In this document: positions 11,801 to 24,178 of the stretch, piece after piece
Layout of the letters: every line of letters starts with the position of its first letter
How positions within the stretch are numbered: position 1 is the first letter of the stretch
Source of the DNA: Heliocybe sulcata
Taxonomy: Eukaryota > Basidiomycota > Agaricomycetes > Gloeophyllales > Gloeophyllaceae
Length of the DNA: 58,951 bases
Assembly (NCBI GenBank): GCA_004369045.1
Contig: ML213524.1
Span: 209,646 to 268,596, forward strand
Direction: 5' to 3'
Made by a program: the position numbers and the translations under genes
Notes under the pieces: generated by a model
Databases searched by the model: none
Told to the model about the DNA's origin: nothing
The model's input: only the letters and a program-made list of their open reading frames with translations

Positions 11801-12588
11801 AATATTCGAAAAAGCAGGAACACCAGCAACGGATACGAGCGTTGAAGAAGCGGATACAGGCTACGAATGACGTTCTTCAGATGGAAGAGCTCAAGTGCCG
11901 GAAGCGTGTACTTCGACGGCTCGGGTTTACGACGGCGGATGATATTGTCGACGTGAAGGGCAGAGTGGCCTGTGAGATTAGCACGGGCGACGAGTTGCTG
12001 CTGACGGAGCTGATCTTTAATGGCGTCTTCAACCCTCTGTCGCCGGAGCAGTGTGCGGGTCTTCTCAGTTGTTTTGTCTTCACGGAGAAGGTAAGTTCTA
12101 GCAACGGTCACGGTGTCTTGATATGCTGAGAGCGCTTTTAGAGCGAGCAAGCTACTAAATTGAAAGAAGAACTTGCAGCCCCACTCCGTGTAATGCAAGA
12201 AATCGCACGTCGGATAGCTAAAGTGTCAAAGGAGTCGAAGCTTCCCGTCGTCGAGGACGAATACGTCCAGTCCTTCAAGGTTGAGCTCATGGATGCCGTT
12301 GTGCAATGGTGTCGCGGCGCCTCTTTCTCAGACATCTGCAAGGTTAGGTCTTCGTCGTGTGTCTCCGCAGCAGCCATGCTTACACATGTGAAATTATGAT
12401 TATAGCTCACGGACCAGTTCGAGGGCAGCGTCATCCGCGTATTTCGCAGGTTGCAGGAGCTCATCCGACAGATGTCCCAGGCAGCGAAGGTCATCGGGAA
12501 CGCGGAGCTGCAGGCGAAGTTTGAGAAGGCTTCTGAGATGCTTGAGCGGCCCAACTCGGTCATATTCTGTTCCTCGTTATACCTGTAG
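8885..12588 (+). CDS. mtr4: ATP-dependent RNA helicase MTR4 (Ski2-like DExH)
   Basis: Predicted 1055-residue nuclear Ski2-like helicase, the TRAMP subunit that feeds RNA 3' ends to the exosome. Ten exons: 8885-9193, 9271-9498, 9552-9665, 9723-10167, 10224-10925, 10985-11226, 11287-11664, 11725-12090, 12142-12342 and 12406-12588. The acidic, lysine-rich N-terminus contains a likely nuclear signal (PKKRKAD). Motif I is SAHTSAGKT (about residue 146), motif II DEIH (about 240), motif [11 protein letters not shown], and motif [12 protein letters not shown] (about 515). The arch/KOW insertion follows with [17 protein letters not shown]. The C-terminal DSHCT helical domain ends [13 protein letters not shown]...SSLYL. 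Yeast Mtr4 is 1073 residues, so the model is full length. The ATG at 8885 is chosen over any upstream non-ATG codon because it begins MDLFSFLDD, which is normal for the family. Confidence 0.96.
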
Positions 12589-13624
12589 TGTTCTTACATT
12601 TCTTGTGCCTTGGATGAGGATCTGGAGTCTGGAGATTGGGTTGCATGCGTTGCCGCAAGCAGCGCATGGGCGTGTGACTGGGACGCTACCGGGATAGGTC
12701 GTCTGCCTCGCTTCGGAGCCTTTAGGAGGAACGAGCAACCCGCCGGCAGTTATCGGCTACCCTCCCTATCTGCCCACCCATCTGCTTTCTTCTTACTGCG
12801 CTGCATCTCACCGACATTTTGCCCAAGGATATTCTGAAAAGATGCACCTCGGCCGATGGACTGGGATACGCTTCAAGCACAAGAAAGGGGCTTACTGACA
12901 ACCGCTCTTAACGCGAACGATCTCGAGATTCTTCTGCGTAGAGCGACTGGTACCTAATAAACTGCTATTGAAAAAATACCAGTGTCGGAAAGGATGGTTG
13001 CCTTATCACAGGCCATGCGACGCCCAATAATTACAGTCGCACGGCAGGCCCTATCTGCACATCATTGGAAGTCGATGTGGCCGCGTGGTTTCCCCGTAAC
13101 CACTTGCATGTTGTACACAAATCTGTCAAGTGCTACCTCTCGGCAAGGCTTTCTTTGGCTTTCCACTGCGCCTGAGACTAATCAATCTGATATCGTCTCA
13201 TCCTGCTTCCGGGCTTTCGACGGACGGTCATCTTTCTTGGCTTGCTCTCATCTGCTGTTCCGGGGAAACAAGCCCCTGATTTGACAGGCAGTGGTCGCTC
13301 ATGTCTCTTATGTGCTTGCGGGGACGCGCTCACCGACTCTGGGACCACATGGTAGCTTTTGTTTCCCAAGAATCAAGTGACGCATAGGTACTTTGCGAAT
13401 CCGAATCGCATCCGAAGGGTCAAGCACTTTTGCTCGGAAGACCATGCTGTTGCTAGGAACCCCCTCGTGCAATGTATTTCGAGCTACGAAGCATGCTGCC
13501 GCTCGCTGCTTACCCGTCTGCCACTAGCCACTGATAAAAGCCTCTTCAAGCTTTCTCCTGCTCGGTAGACTACCTGTCCCTCCCCCTCCCCTCCCCCTCA
13601 CTGGCACCTCGGACGGTATCCGCC
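12589..13624. other. Intergenic region and chitinase promoter
   Basis: About 1 kb without a supportable gene. It must hold the MTR4 3' end and the chitinase promoter. An ATAAAAG motif at about 13534, some 90 bp before the chitinase ATG, is a plausible TATA element. A C/T-rich run (about 13575-13603) lies just upstream of the start. Confidence 0.45.
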
Positions 13625-15639
13625 ATGACTACGTTCCGGTACATACTGGCGCTGCTGTCCGCCCTGGCCCTCATGGCCAACGCTACGCAGGTCATGCAAC
13701 GACCTCCCAACTACAAGAGTCCTCCGAACAAGGTGCAGACCAACTCCGACCCCACGATCCAGACTATCCACAAGAGGGCCGGTGGTAAGGTTCAGGCAGC
13801 GTATTTCACGAACTGGTGAGGGCATTTTGGAACTCGCATTAGTATCACGTTGATATTGACACTCATTAAGGGGTATTTACGGCGCCAACTTCCGTGAGTC
13901 TTGCAGAATAATTCATAAGCCCTTTTCCTGACCGGTCCACAGAGCCGACGAATATTACCCCTGCCGATCTCACCCACATCTTGTACGCGTTTGCCGATGT
14001 ATCCCCGGATACTGGTGCTATCTCCCTCACGGACACCTACGCCGACGAGCAGGTATAGTTCAGTTATCACGAGTACAGCCTAAAGGTACTGACAAATTAC
14101 ACGCATAAAATAGAAACATTTTCCTGGTGACTCCTGGGACGACACCGGAAACAACCTGTATGGCTGCTTGAAGCAGGTAAATGTTATCTCGACGGTCGGA
14201 TCCTCGCTGCTTGCTAATTATACATTCATTAATCATCGTAGATGTATCTAATTAAGCTGGCGAACAGGAATATCAAGGTCCTGATGTCGATCGGCGGTTG
14301 GACATACTCCCAGGATGGGCACTTCTCATTCGTCACGGATGCCACCAAGCGTGCTACCTTTGTTGCCGACGCCGTGCAGTTGATTGAGAATTATGGCTTG
14401 GATGGCATGTGAGTATTTTGGGCCAAGATCTTGTGATATCTAAGATGCTGATGGCTGCTCAGTGATCTCGACTTCGAGTACCCTTCCAACACTGCTCAGG
14501 GCCAGGGCTTCAGCGCGCTCTTCACCGAGCTGCGAACAGCATTCAACAACTTGCAGACCACGAAGGGTGACGCCACTCCCTACCAGCTGACCGTAAGTCT
14601 TCGGTGGGATCCTGGAGAGTATAAATTTAACTCTCTCATCTTACAGGCTGCCGTCTCCGCGGGCTACGACAACTACATCAACCTCGATGTGCCCACCATG
14701 GACGCCGCTTTGACCTACTGGAACCTGATGGCCTATGACTACGCCGGTTCATGGTTGAACTACTCGGACAACCAGGCCAACGTCTATGGTGGACTAAGGA
14801 CGAACGTCAGCACTGACAAGGCACTCCAGTGGTACAAGGCTAGCGGCGCCACTGTCGGCAAGATTAACTTGGGTATCCCTCTATATGGGCACGCCTTTGA
14901 GGACACAGACGGCCTCGGTGACTCCTACAACGGTGTATGTACAGCTGCAGTCTGTCAGATCCAGCCCTTTTCTCACTATCTCGCGTCCAGATCGGCCCCG
15001 GTACGATTCAGGCTGGTATCTACTCGTACAGCGTCCTGCCTCTCGCTGGTGCTACTGTCTACGAGAATCTGACGGACATCTCGAGCTACTCCTACGACGC
15101 TACAAAGAAAGAACTCGTCTCCTACGACGATCCCCACATTGTCCAGCTGAAGGCCCAGTACGCTCAGGACCAAGGACTAGCCGGGAGCATGTTCTGGGAT
15201 CTGTCCACGGACAAAGTCGGCAGCGAGAGTCTTGTGCAAACTTCTGCCAACGTGTACGGCCAGCTCGACCAGACGCTGAACCACATTAGCTACCCGGACA
15301 GTACGTGGGACAACATCAAGAACAACATGGGTCAAGGAGGCTCCTCGACCACGGTCGCGCCGACCTCCACCTCTGGGACGCCCACGAGCACGAGCACGTC
15401 AGCCACGGCGACGACAACTTCCGGCTCTGGTACGTGCGCTGGCGTCTCAGCGTGGAGCTCCGGGACCGCGTACACAGGAGGTGCGAAAGTAACATACAGT
15501 AAGTCTTCATTCCTCTGGCGCTCCTTTATCATGCTTAGTATCGCTTGCAGATGGCCATCTGTGGACAGCCGCGTGGTGGACTCAGGGCGATACTCCTGGA
15601 GGTTCTGCAGGAGTATGGACAGACAGCGGTGCTTGCTAG
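13625..15639 (+). CDS. Secreted GH18 chitinase with C-terminal CBM5/12 chitin-binding domain
   Basis: Predicted 522-residue endochitinase that hydrolyses beta-1,4-GlcNAc bonds in chitin. Exons: 13625-13815, 13871-13893, 13943-14052, 14114-14176, 14242-14408, 14463-14592, 14647-14934, 14991-15498 and 15551-15639. A signal peptide (TTFRYILALLSALALMANA) precedes a short basic pro-region. The catalytic barrel shows KVLMSIGGWTYS (strand 3) and DGIDLDFEYP (strand 4, DxxDxDxE; the Glu is the acid/base). NLMAYDYAGSW and GLAGSMFWDLS supply the later barrel strands. A Ser/Thr-rich linker follows, then a CBM5/12 fold with the aromatic residues WSSGTAYTGG and LWTAAWWTQGDTPG. The last exon carries most of the binding face. 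It probably acts on the fungus's own wall or on other fungi; the sequence does not say which. Confidence 0.94.
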
Positions 15640-16475
15640 AGCGGACAATGGGTTTGAAAGAAGTTATATATTTATCGGGTTTCAGGCAACAACGCATCTG
15701 TGTATCAACATTGCTCAGGAGTATAGCAGTCCGGGACTTACTGCGTAGAAATGAGTTCTCATCGGGCAAGTCGAAGACTCGCTGCGTGAACGGTCTGCCA
15801 CAATGCCAGTGCTTCGTCATTTCAGGTTCGCTGTGGTACGCCGACAGCCAGTGGAAGTATGTAACGGGGGCTCCGGAGGACTTCGAGATATCACCGAAAT
15901 TTCACGAGTATCTCGATCGGGAATGTGTTTCTGTCTTTATGACAGCGTCTCAGGTTGCTGGTGTCGAACTGGAGTTGCAGGTCCAGTCTTATTTGCGATG
16001 ATCTACTGTGGCGACTTGGCCAGAAAGCAAAAGCATGCATATGTAATTTAGCAATATGTGCAACTATAGATGAATAATATTGGCACTGTTCTCTTATTAT
16101 ATCACAGAGTGAATCAGCAGAGACGTCTAGCCACGGCATGATAATGCTCGCTCAGCTATAGACCAGTTTGGAACACTCGTAAGCTTAGCTTGCCGTGTTC
16201 CTGTCATATATCGGAGATGATAGCATAAACACTCTGGAGATCATTAATATGCATTAGCTATGCGAGCCACAGTACCGAGCGAGTGTCAAGTCACGTGAGG
16301 ACCTTATTATGGATGGGACGCGTACGCTCGTCGCTTCAACCACTCTTGACCGACTTTCTGACTGATTTCAGGACAAGGTACTTCACAGAATTATTGAGCA
16401 GTGTGTACTCTTTTGTTACAGCAGTGCATTCCATCGCTGATGTGCCGTATCTCGGGGAGCGTACTTCCAGCCTCC
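15640..16475. other. Intergenic region
   Basis: Holds the chitinase 3' end and the F-box-like gene's 5' region. A long frame continues past the chitinase stop in another phase but is not in phase with the CBM exon. It shows no recognisable domain. Confidence 0.4.
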
Positions 16476-17783
16476 ATGTCGGTCGTCCTCCAGGACTCGG
16501 ACACGCTTCCGGACCTACCGACGGAGATTCTGCTCGTTATTTTCGGGAAAATCATACCACCCGCATGGGAGGCTTGTCCTCTCAAAGGATATCTCCCTCA
16601 TCCAGTTTTTGCACCTGCCTTGACGCGGGAACAGCTCATTTCCAACTATCGTCAGCAGGTGGCCGACTTCGGTGCTTTAGCCGGAATATCGAGACGATTT
16701 AGGGAGCTCATCAATCACCTTCTCTATCGGACTCTTGCCATATTCCCTTCCACCGACGTGGGTGCCTTGAGATTGTCGCTCGAGAAGTACGGGGACGATG
16801 CGAGGTCCCTGGTTCTCGATGCTACTATGCGCGACATGCCAAACGGAATGAGTACGCTGCAGAGGTACCGCGACCTCAATGCATGTTTCTCCTTGATGAA
16901 GAGCTTGAGGCACCTGGAGGTATATGGATCGCACGTTCTCTTCATGCCGGAGCAGCTGCGCAGGTCGTGGCTCATCCTGCACCCCACATTTCCCCAGTTT
17001 CCCGTGCCAGAACAGTGTTGGACTGGCATCGAGACTCTCGTGTGGAGGGGCCTTTCATCGCCTTGCAATGACAGGCAGCTGATCCATGCTCTGGGAAAAC
17101 TCGGTCCGACGCTGAAGGGGGCTCGCCTGGAGGACTGGAATGCCACGCCCAGCGTCGCTGCTCTGTTACCCTCTATGGCGCAGCTACATGACCTGTCCAT
17201 CGTTTCAGGGACTGTTCCCCTGCAGATTCTATCTGCCTTCATTGAGAGGACACTCGATGCCACGGGATCGACTTCTCTTCAAAAGCTGACTATATTGCAG
17301 AGCAGCGGACTCCGCCCTGCTGATCTGCGAGGGTTACTTTTCCGCCATAATCTTGGTTTGCGTCTCCAAGACCTATGTTTTTCCTTTGCCGAACCAATTC
17401 CATGTGATATGCTGGCGGCATGTAAAGTCCTCCAGAGTTTGAAGATGCCAATGCCACCTCGCATTGTAGGCCACTGGGACGTAGCCTTCCTCAGTGCACT
17501 TCCTCGCACATTGATGGCTTTGGAGACATTCCTGGTTGCATCCAGGACAGGCGACTGGCAAGAAGATATAAGAAAATTCCAAGGCATACTAGAATTCATA
17601 AAGACACGGCACCTGGTAAATCTCAGGTGCTTCAAACTCTCTGTGTGGTGGTTTGGGCGCAGAACTGCTATATTTACAGACTATGTACGCAAAGATGGTG
17701 TCCTTGCCATGCGAGCAGCCTGCGAGACTGCTGGCATTGAGTTCTACTTTTCGTTGAAGAACTCAATGAGATTCCTCAGATAG
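16476..17783 (+). CDS. F-box-like protein, family copy 1 (intronless)
   Basis: An intronless frame of 435 residues from the ATG at 16476 (447 if the in-frame ATG at 16440 is used). The N-terminus has LPDLPTEILLVIFGKIIPP, which fits the first helix of an F-box. The rest resembles agaricomycete F-box proteins with degenerate leucine-rich repeats. Strongly conserved blocks shared with the copies at 45507-46899 and 47578-48615 are LVLDATMRD, RDLNACFSLMKSLRHLEVYGS, LFMPEQLRRSW, NDRQLIHALGKLGPTLKGARL and DWNATPSV. If it is an F-box protein it would present substrates to an SCF ubiquitin ligase; that role is inferred. The later ATG is preferred because the spacing to the F-box then equals that in copy 3. 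Confidence 0.8.
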   Translation: MSVVLQDSDTLPDLPTEILLVIFGKIIPPAWEACPLKGYLPHPVFAPALTREQLISNYRQQVADFGALAGISRRFRELINHLLYRTLAIFPSTDVGALRLSLEKYGDDARSLVLDATMRDMPNGMSTLQRYRDLNACFSLMKSLRHLEVYGSHVLFMPEQLRRSWLILHPTFPQFPVPEQCWTGIETLVWRGLSSPCNDRQLIHALGKLGPTLKGARLEDWNATPSVAALLPSMAQLHDLSIVSGTVPLQILSAFIERTLDATGSTSLQKLTILQSSGLRPADLRGLLFRHNLGLRLQDLCFSFAEPIPCDMLAACKVLQSLKMPMPPRIVGHWDVAFLSALPRTLMALETFLVASRTGDWQEDIRKFQGILEFIKTRHLVNLRCFKLSVWWFGRRTAIFTDYVRKDGVLAMRAACETAGIEFYFSLKNSMRFLR

Positions 17784-18244
17784 ATGACTTTGTGCTTTCA
17801 AGGAGTATCCCCGGGGCGCGCTTTTCTGTGCTACTTGTTGGGAAGTTCAGTCCGACTCACCTAGGAGCTGCAGCTTTTTGAATCGGTCGTAATGGAGTTG
17901 GCATGACTGTAGGTAGCGAAGTAGAAACATGTCCGAGAGCGAGCGATCGAGTTGTTGTCATGTTTGCAGGGGTGTACGAGGAGCTAAGGGACTGGATGCC
18001 TAGCTTGGCGCTCCGACCGCACCAGCATCGGCAGATGCCAGATGTCGTTCTGTGCGATGGACACCTCTCATCAAGTTGTGATGAACCTGGAGACTTGACA
18101 TTTCATGATAAGATACAACCGTCCCTGGAAAGATGAAAGATAATAAATCAAGCAAATAAAAACAGAAACATCACGATACACGCTCCCTCCCGTCGTAGGC
18201 TCCGGGAGCCGGTCCCGGAGCCTGCATACTCGAGGCCACTAGTC
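17784..18244. other. Intergenic region between convergent genes
   Basis: About 460 bp between two stop codons. No RNA gene or repeat was seen. An AT-rich stretch near 18140-18170 is a likely 3' processing region for one or both genes. Confidence 0.4.
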
Positions 18245-19185
18245 CTAATACGCCATACCCATACCGGGTTCAATCTTCTCGAACTGCAAGAACTCGCTGT
18301 CGCGGCCGGAGAAGCGGCTTCCGTAGCGCGGGTCGTAGCGAACGAGGGGCATGTTCCAGACGTGAGCGTAGCCCTGCGTGTGCTGAGAAATGGTGTAGCG
18401 CAATGTGATGAGGGACGTGCCCAGGACTGAGAAAGCGATAGGGGTTAGGGTCAGACCCGACAGCCGGGAAAGAAAGTGGGGAGGGATATAAGAGACTGAT
18501 GGGATCAGTGGCAAGCAAGCAGACTCACGCATTAACCATTGGACCCAGACAACGGCCTTGAGACCCTGGACGTCCTTGCACCATACACGGGCTTCAGCGT
18601 ATTCGGCGGGGATTGACATACAGTTCATGGGAATATGGGACCAGCGGGAAGTGGAGAAGGCGTTGAATGCTGGAACAAGTGCGCATGGATCAGACTGTGG
18701 CAAGGCAATGGAGATGCAGAGGACAAATTCCTACCGAGCCAAAGCAAACTAAGAATGAGGAGGTTGCCGATTTGGAAGGGTGCACGGACGAGGAAGGAGT
18801 CGATAACAGCGAAGTTGGACAGGAGCCTGGATGCAGCGGGAAGAGCAAAGGTGAAGCGTAAGATGAGAAGTGGAAAGTGCGGGCTGCGACTCACATGAGA
18901 AATAGCAGGACGAGAGTGGCTATGGAGAGTCCGAGCGGAAAGAGATCGGCCATGACTTATTGAAAGAGAAATCAGGGTCGTTCGTAAGAGATAAACTTGT
19001 ATATACGCACAGAAGAAGTCCTGAATCATATTGACCCTAGCTGAAAGCGCCACCGCTGCGACATCGAGCACTGTGATGACCCCTGCAGAACGAGAATATG
19101 TTATGTCACTTCTTCTCTGCATTATAAATGCGAAAATACCCAGTGCGGCAAGATATTTCTTGCCCGAAGATGAAATCTCGGCCAT
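18245..19185 (-). CDS. Small four-helix (MARVEL-like) membrane protein
   Basis: Predicted 197-residue membrane protein. Exons: 19140-19185, 19011-19082, 18895-18955, 18735-18826, 18529-18669 and 18245-18426 (594 nt in phase). Hydrophobic segments are LAALGVITVLDVAAVALSA, LFPLGLSIATLVLLFLMLL, FQIGNLLILSLLWLAF and GLKAVVWVQWLMLLGTSLIT. Four helices of this spacing suggest a MARVEL-type topology, with a hydrophilic loop (AEYAEARVWCKDV) before helix 4. The cytosolic tail ends FLQFEKIEPGMGMAY. Function is unknown; relatives in basidiomycetes are annotated only as membrane or MARVEL-like proteins. The gene model is firm, the family name tentative. Confidence 0.8.
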
Positions 19186-19631
19186 GGCGCTCTGAATTCA
19201 GAGAAGCGCTGGGAAAGAACGGGATGAAGAAAGAACGACTACAGAGTTAGACCTGCTCCGAGCCTTTGAGAGATAAAAGGGAAGAGGAGTGTCTGCTCGG
19301 GCGTCAAGCCGCAGCTACGGTGGTAATCCAGCAGGTCAATGTTCACTGCAGCTGGTAACCAACACCATTGATCTCAGCAGTGCGCACAGGATGAGTGCTA
19401 AAAATAGCCCGGTATAAACGATCGAGATTAAGCTGTGGCTGGCGCATTCTGCCACTCATTCGCAGATTGGCACTTCTCCGATTGGCAGTTCTCCATGACA
19501 GTATACGTCTATCCAGCAACTTACAGATATCAATACAAAAGGGTTTGGACTATTGATACACGTGTTTCTAGTAGTACATACATTGAAAAGAGACTCCGAT
19601 GGGTATCTTGCGGGCATGTACAAATTTCGTG
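19186..19631. other. Intergenic region
   Basis: About 450 bp holding the small membrane protein's promoter and the receptor's 3' end. Nothing further was recognised. Confidence 0.4.
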
Positions 19632-21515
19632 TCATATCTTCTTCTGGAAAGCCACCCTATCTGAGTCCAGAGAGCTGATACTCGCCGCCTCAATCTCTGT
19701 CAGCGGATCCGACGAATCCACCGATATCCCCATAGAGACATTCGTGTCTGTCCACCCAGATCCAACGCTGCGCATTCTGTCTGCATCTGCCACTGCATAC
19801 GGACCTGCCACTGTTGCCGTCTCGACGTCATCCCCATCGCGCACGTCCGTACCTGCGGAGCTTGCGGGGGCAAATTGCATTATTGTACTTGTTTGTTGTG
19901 TACTTCCATGGCAGTGCGAGCCTTTCTCGGCCTGGTCAGAGGGCGAACGGGTGCGCTTGCAAATGAAATGAGCGGCAAACGTCTTTAAGGCATGGATGAG
20001 AGCCTGTATGAGGTGTTATCACAATGTAGAGTATAAAACTGGAGAAAGCACTGACTGGATCGGTGGCTGCCAGAAGGGCGTAGACGAGCCCGCGTCCTCC
20101 GTAGAGGAAGTCGCTTAGCAAGAGGAAGCTGTAATCCTGGATGCAAAACGATACGATTGGAGATGCATGATAATTCAGATAGACGGGAACCTACCTCCTC
20201 ACTATGGACTCCATCCGTCAAACTCGTATGTAAGACGCAAGCGATGCTTGTAACATTGATGATGCATGACACCGCCGGGTACAATCCTGAGGCCCGGTCA
20301 CAAGTCAATTAGCGTGCTGTTGAGTATCGTGTACTCAAACGGCTTACCGATGCGCAAGATGATGCCCTTGTAGGCTCTCACATGATCCAATGTCTTGTCA
20401 ATCGACCCCGCGCGGCGCCGCCCTTGCGTACCGTCCGAGCGCTTAGCCCGGTTGACAATGGTGTCTGTGGTTTCGACAATGCGGGATCTGCGCATCTGTA
20501 TAGACAAATGCATATTATGAGAACGAGACGAGAAGAAGGCAAGTAAGAAGGGACTCACGACATGCCGACCAAGAAATACAAGCAAAATGGTAGAGGAAAT
20601 AACTTCTCCGACGACCGCGACACCTGTCCAGACCAGTTGCGTTCCAATCTGTGCGATACCATAGTGAGCTTTGAAAATGAAGTGCAGAAGCAAGGATAAA
20701 ACTTACCTGCCATGCCAGTCGCTCACGCTTATTATCGTTTGAATACCAGCACTCCTGCACCAGTAGGTCCCACCTTGCGGAATGAATCGTCCGTCAGCTG
20801 AGTTAGAAGAACGACATGGCTAGCGTACCCGTATTGGTGACTAGCGTACGGAGGAATGGTAACAGCCAAAGCGAGGATAACACATCCCAGGATATAATAT
20901 TTTTCGGCTCTACGTCCGTCAATATTGTGTACAATGACGAGCCTGTAGGAAGCCGCGATAAATGATTCCGGAATAATTGCGGAGAAGATAGAGACGCACT
21001 GCATATTGAGAGCGATGCAGAAGTTGAGCATACTCGAGAGTTGGAGTGATAGCTACGCGAAGGGAGAGAGACTTTTTATAGCAATTCGAAGACAGGGTGC
21101 AGGAAACAGTGCACACCTGTAATATCCAGATGGCTAGCCCACATGCCGGTGTAGGTCCAGTAAAACTACCGCCCGCTGAATTAGCGATAGCAAAAGCCGT
21201 GCTGCACGAGATGACAAGATCAGAGATTATGTCAGGAAGGGTGCCAAAGAGCGATACTCACTTAGCTATCAGTGAATAACAGACAATACGAAAGCTAACC
21301 CGATCGAGGAACTTGCGCGAGGGTCGGTGCAGGCCGACAATGAAAATCACCACCAGGAGGGCGAAGCACAAGGCCGCGCTAATAATCGAGAGGTATAGCC
21401 ATAGCCAAGCACTAGATCACCACGGTTTTAATATTACAAGACAGTGCAGAAGCGATTGGATGAAGACGTACGAAACATTGACCAAATGCTGCGTGAAAAC
21501 AAAGCGATTACCCAT
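19632..21515 (-). CDS. Seven-transmembrane G-protein-coupled receptor (cAMP-receptor/Git3-like)
   Basis: Predicted 450-residue receptor. Ten exons in phase: 21472-21515, 21262-21411, 21117-21201, 20829-21052, 20707-20773, 20559-20648, 20348-20495, 20195-20286, 20056-20136 and 19632-20003. Helices in order: FALLVVIFIVGL (TM1), ending at a LHRPSRKFLDRVSFRIVCYS loop; AFAIANSAGG (TM2); LAIWILQLSLQLSSMLNFCIALN (TM3); YYILGCVILALAVTIPPYA (TM4); and VWTGVAVVGEVISSTILLVFLG (TM5). A basic third loop (RRRAGSIDKTLDHVRAYKGII) is the likely G-protein contact. TM6 (LYPAVSCIINVTSIACVL) and TM7 (RGLVYALLAATDPALIHAL) follow. The Cys before TM3 and EC-W in loop 2 could form the usual disulphide. The tail is Ser/Asp-rich. 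The ligand is unknown; fungal relatives are treated as nutrient or cAMP-receptor-like GPCRs. Confidence 0.85.
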
Positions 21516-24178
21516 TCAGATCGTTGTGGTCGTTTGTACTGCACGGGTGTAGAGTCAAGGTTCATTCAGAACTTCGGGATCCCCCCACGAGCGTCTTATA
21601 GAGGCGATAAAGAGACATCCGATGCGGCGGCGTTCGCTACACCGGATGTCTGTGTATCGGCTTGTAGAGCGGAGCACGGATGTCCTTATTAGGTACCGGC
21701 GGTCTGAGATCATATCAAGACGGAGCCACTGATTGCACCATCAGCAAGAAAGATGGTCTAGTGATGGTTTCCTGCGATACGGCGTTGGAACGGCAATGTT
21801 CATCGCTGCAGGCTTCAAACTCTGGCTGCGCGTTGGGAAAATGTGTTCACGTGATTCAACCAATCACAGCTGTCGTAGCAGTCACAGCGTCACGGAGCGA
21901 GTGACTTGCGTACTTGCTCAGTCGCTACGAGTGTTTTTTTGCAAACGTTGGTGTAAATGACTGCTTGCCCAAAACATCTCCTGCACTCTCAATAGGACAG
22001 TATAATGCACTTGATGATCAAATCTTACAGCGCGAATTCATCGGGAGTCTCGCTCGGATAGTTTGCGGCATCGGACACCCAATCCCCGCACGCGCCCGAC
22101 GACGCCGAATCTAGTAGACTCCGGTATCGGTTGCAGACAACTTGGTCTCCCGTTGCAGTAGAGAAACTCGGATGGCTACTGCATGGCATGCTGCCATTGT
22201 TGCATCAAGAGCGCCTCCCAGGTTCCCTTGAGTTCTTTGCTTTTAAATGATATCGTATTGTCTTCTCATTCGTATTGATTGTTATGTGGACCGGTCCCAA
22301 GACAAAGAAGACCAAGACTGGGCGCAACCATTATGGTTCCTACTGCCCAACACCATAACGGCTCTCACTTCAGGCTCTACCTGGATCTATATGCGCGTTC
22401 CTCTGCAAATGAGCCTGGCATATTGATACAGATTCGACGGACCTAACCGGTGTTCTAGCGGCATAAGATAAGCCCTGTTTACCACATCGGTGTCTTTGAG
22501 CAAGTATATCCAGCGGTGAGCACTCTTTGATATAGCTCCAATCAAACGCAAAATCTTGAATAGCCTTAGCTTGTTTCATTACTCTGTGATGATGCGCTAT
22601 CGCATTCATTCAACAGGAAACAACACCGCAATCAGGCGAACATATCAGACGTTCCGGTACGAGCGTATCATAACCACCTAATAGGTTAGACTCGACTGAC
22701 TGTCCTGGAAGGTCGTCGGAACTGACCGACCGCAGTCATCTAGTATCTCGGCGTCGGGATAGTCTCCGCCAGCCCACTGCACGCATCCTCGTTGATTGCC
22801 GGACAGTCCTGGTCCATCACCTTCCTCTGCACCTCCGATAAGGTGACCACAGGTGACTGTAGTTCTCGCCTTCTACCATTGCGGACGACAGGACCCACTG
22901 ACACCCTGCACTGGGCCGGGGTGTTCCATGGTTTCTGTATATACATTCTCCTTATCCTGAACGTGACAGTAACAGATATCGAAGGCTTTATTGTCCCTGC
23001 CACCTGGTGAGTTTCAACATATGGTACGAGCAAGGCCCGTCATTGAGTGAGTAGCCCTGCTGTCGTTCTATATCGGTTACGCGCCTGAAGTTCTCGATTA
23101 CCCCTCAGACGAAGACCCTAATATCTCCGGAACGTGCATACTGGCCCAGTCGTTAACGCATGGCACTTCCTTATTAACTCTGCCAGATAATTACAGCATA
23201 TCTCTCCGACTTCCTTCAGTCCACGATATGAGGCATTGACCACGCGAATGTTGCTCGTCTGAGCAAAGGAGCATAACTTAACCAGATGTGCCTACTCCTG
23301 TGGCGCACCGCCATAAAATTACCGCGATGCCGACATGATTGGAGCCGACTGCCACGAAATACCAGTCCAATGTGCTTGCGGCTCTGCACACAGGTTGACG
23401 CACTTCCATGCCGAATTAGGTTTCACTTTGGTTCATGCACGATCTTCACAGGACGGGTAGGTGATCCGAAGAAGGTAGCTGACCTGCCCTTAGGATGCTG
23501 TCATTAATGGAGTACATAGGTGAAACGTCTCGAAGAACACAGCGCCAACTCATTTGCGCTGCCGTAATATGTCATACAATGCCAGCACCGGCTGCGGCTT
23601 GTTTCGCATTTTCGTTCCATTCAGGCACAGGAGGTACAGCAAGGCAGCCTCTGGTGGCGTTAGCGAGGTAGCTGTTCCGTACCTTCATCGGTGTACCAAT
23701 GCCGATCATGCTCCGTTGAGGCTAACGTTCTCCTACTGCTGACAGCGTCTGAGATACCCCGTTTCGCGAGCGGCTCGGAGGAATGAATAATTCCATTCCT
23801 GGCATACATTCTATCTCAAGCTCATTCCCGGCTGCGATACGCAGAGCACCCTGCGTTCTCGCTACTCGTGTTGCTTAAGTAAGTACGAGCATTGCCGCCA
23901 GCTGCTTTACATACATGAAATCTGCTTTGGAATTGCTTGAAGCAGGTGCCGAACAAGCCCCTTTGCGTGCCCATTGAACAAGGTCGAGGGACTGCTCGTG
24001 GTATGATTGCCCTTGTACTGTATGTCGTCCTTCTCATACGCGCACCATCGAGTTCATGCTGTCATTGCCAAATCTCCTGCAGCTTCCGACTGGGAATAGG
24101 TATATACGAACACAAGTATATTAACATTCTTTTATGCATGATTAAAATACATCCAAGAATGTTCACTCCACCAATCCC
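21516..24178. other. Gene-poor stretch, 2.7 kb
   Basis: No gene could be assembled on either strand. The only stretch with coding-like third positions is the last ~120 bases of a minus-strand frame ending at 22740, with a tail reading SEVQRKVMDQDCPAINEDA. No convincing upstream exons or start were found. No tRNA, LTR or long repeat was recognised. The right end lies beyond the 3' end of the AT-hook gene. Confidence 0.5.

Noticed and set aside
14937-16001. Frame continuing past the chitinase stop, suggesting an alternative C-terminus
   Set aside because: Splicing at 15498/15551 gives a complete CBM5/12 domain with a stop, in phase. The long frame is intron read-through.
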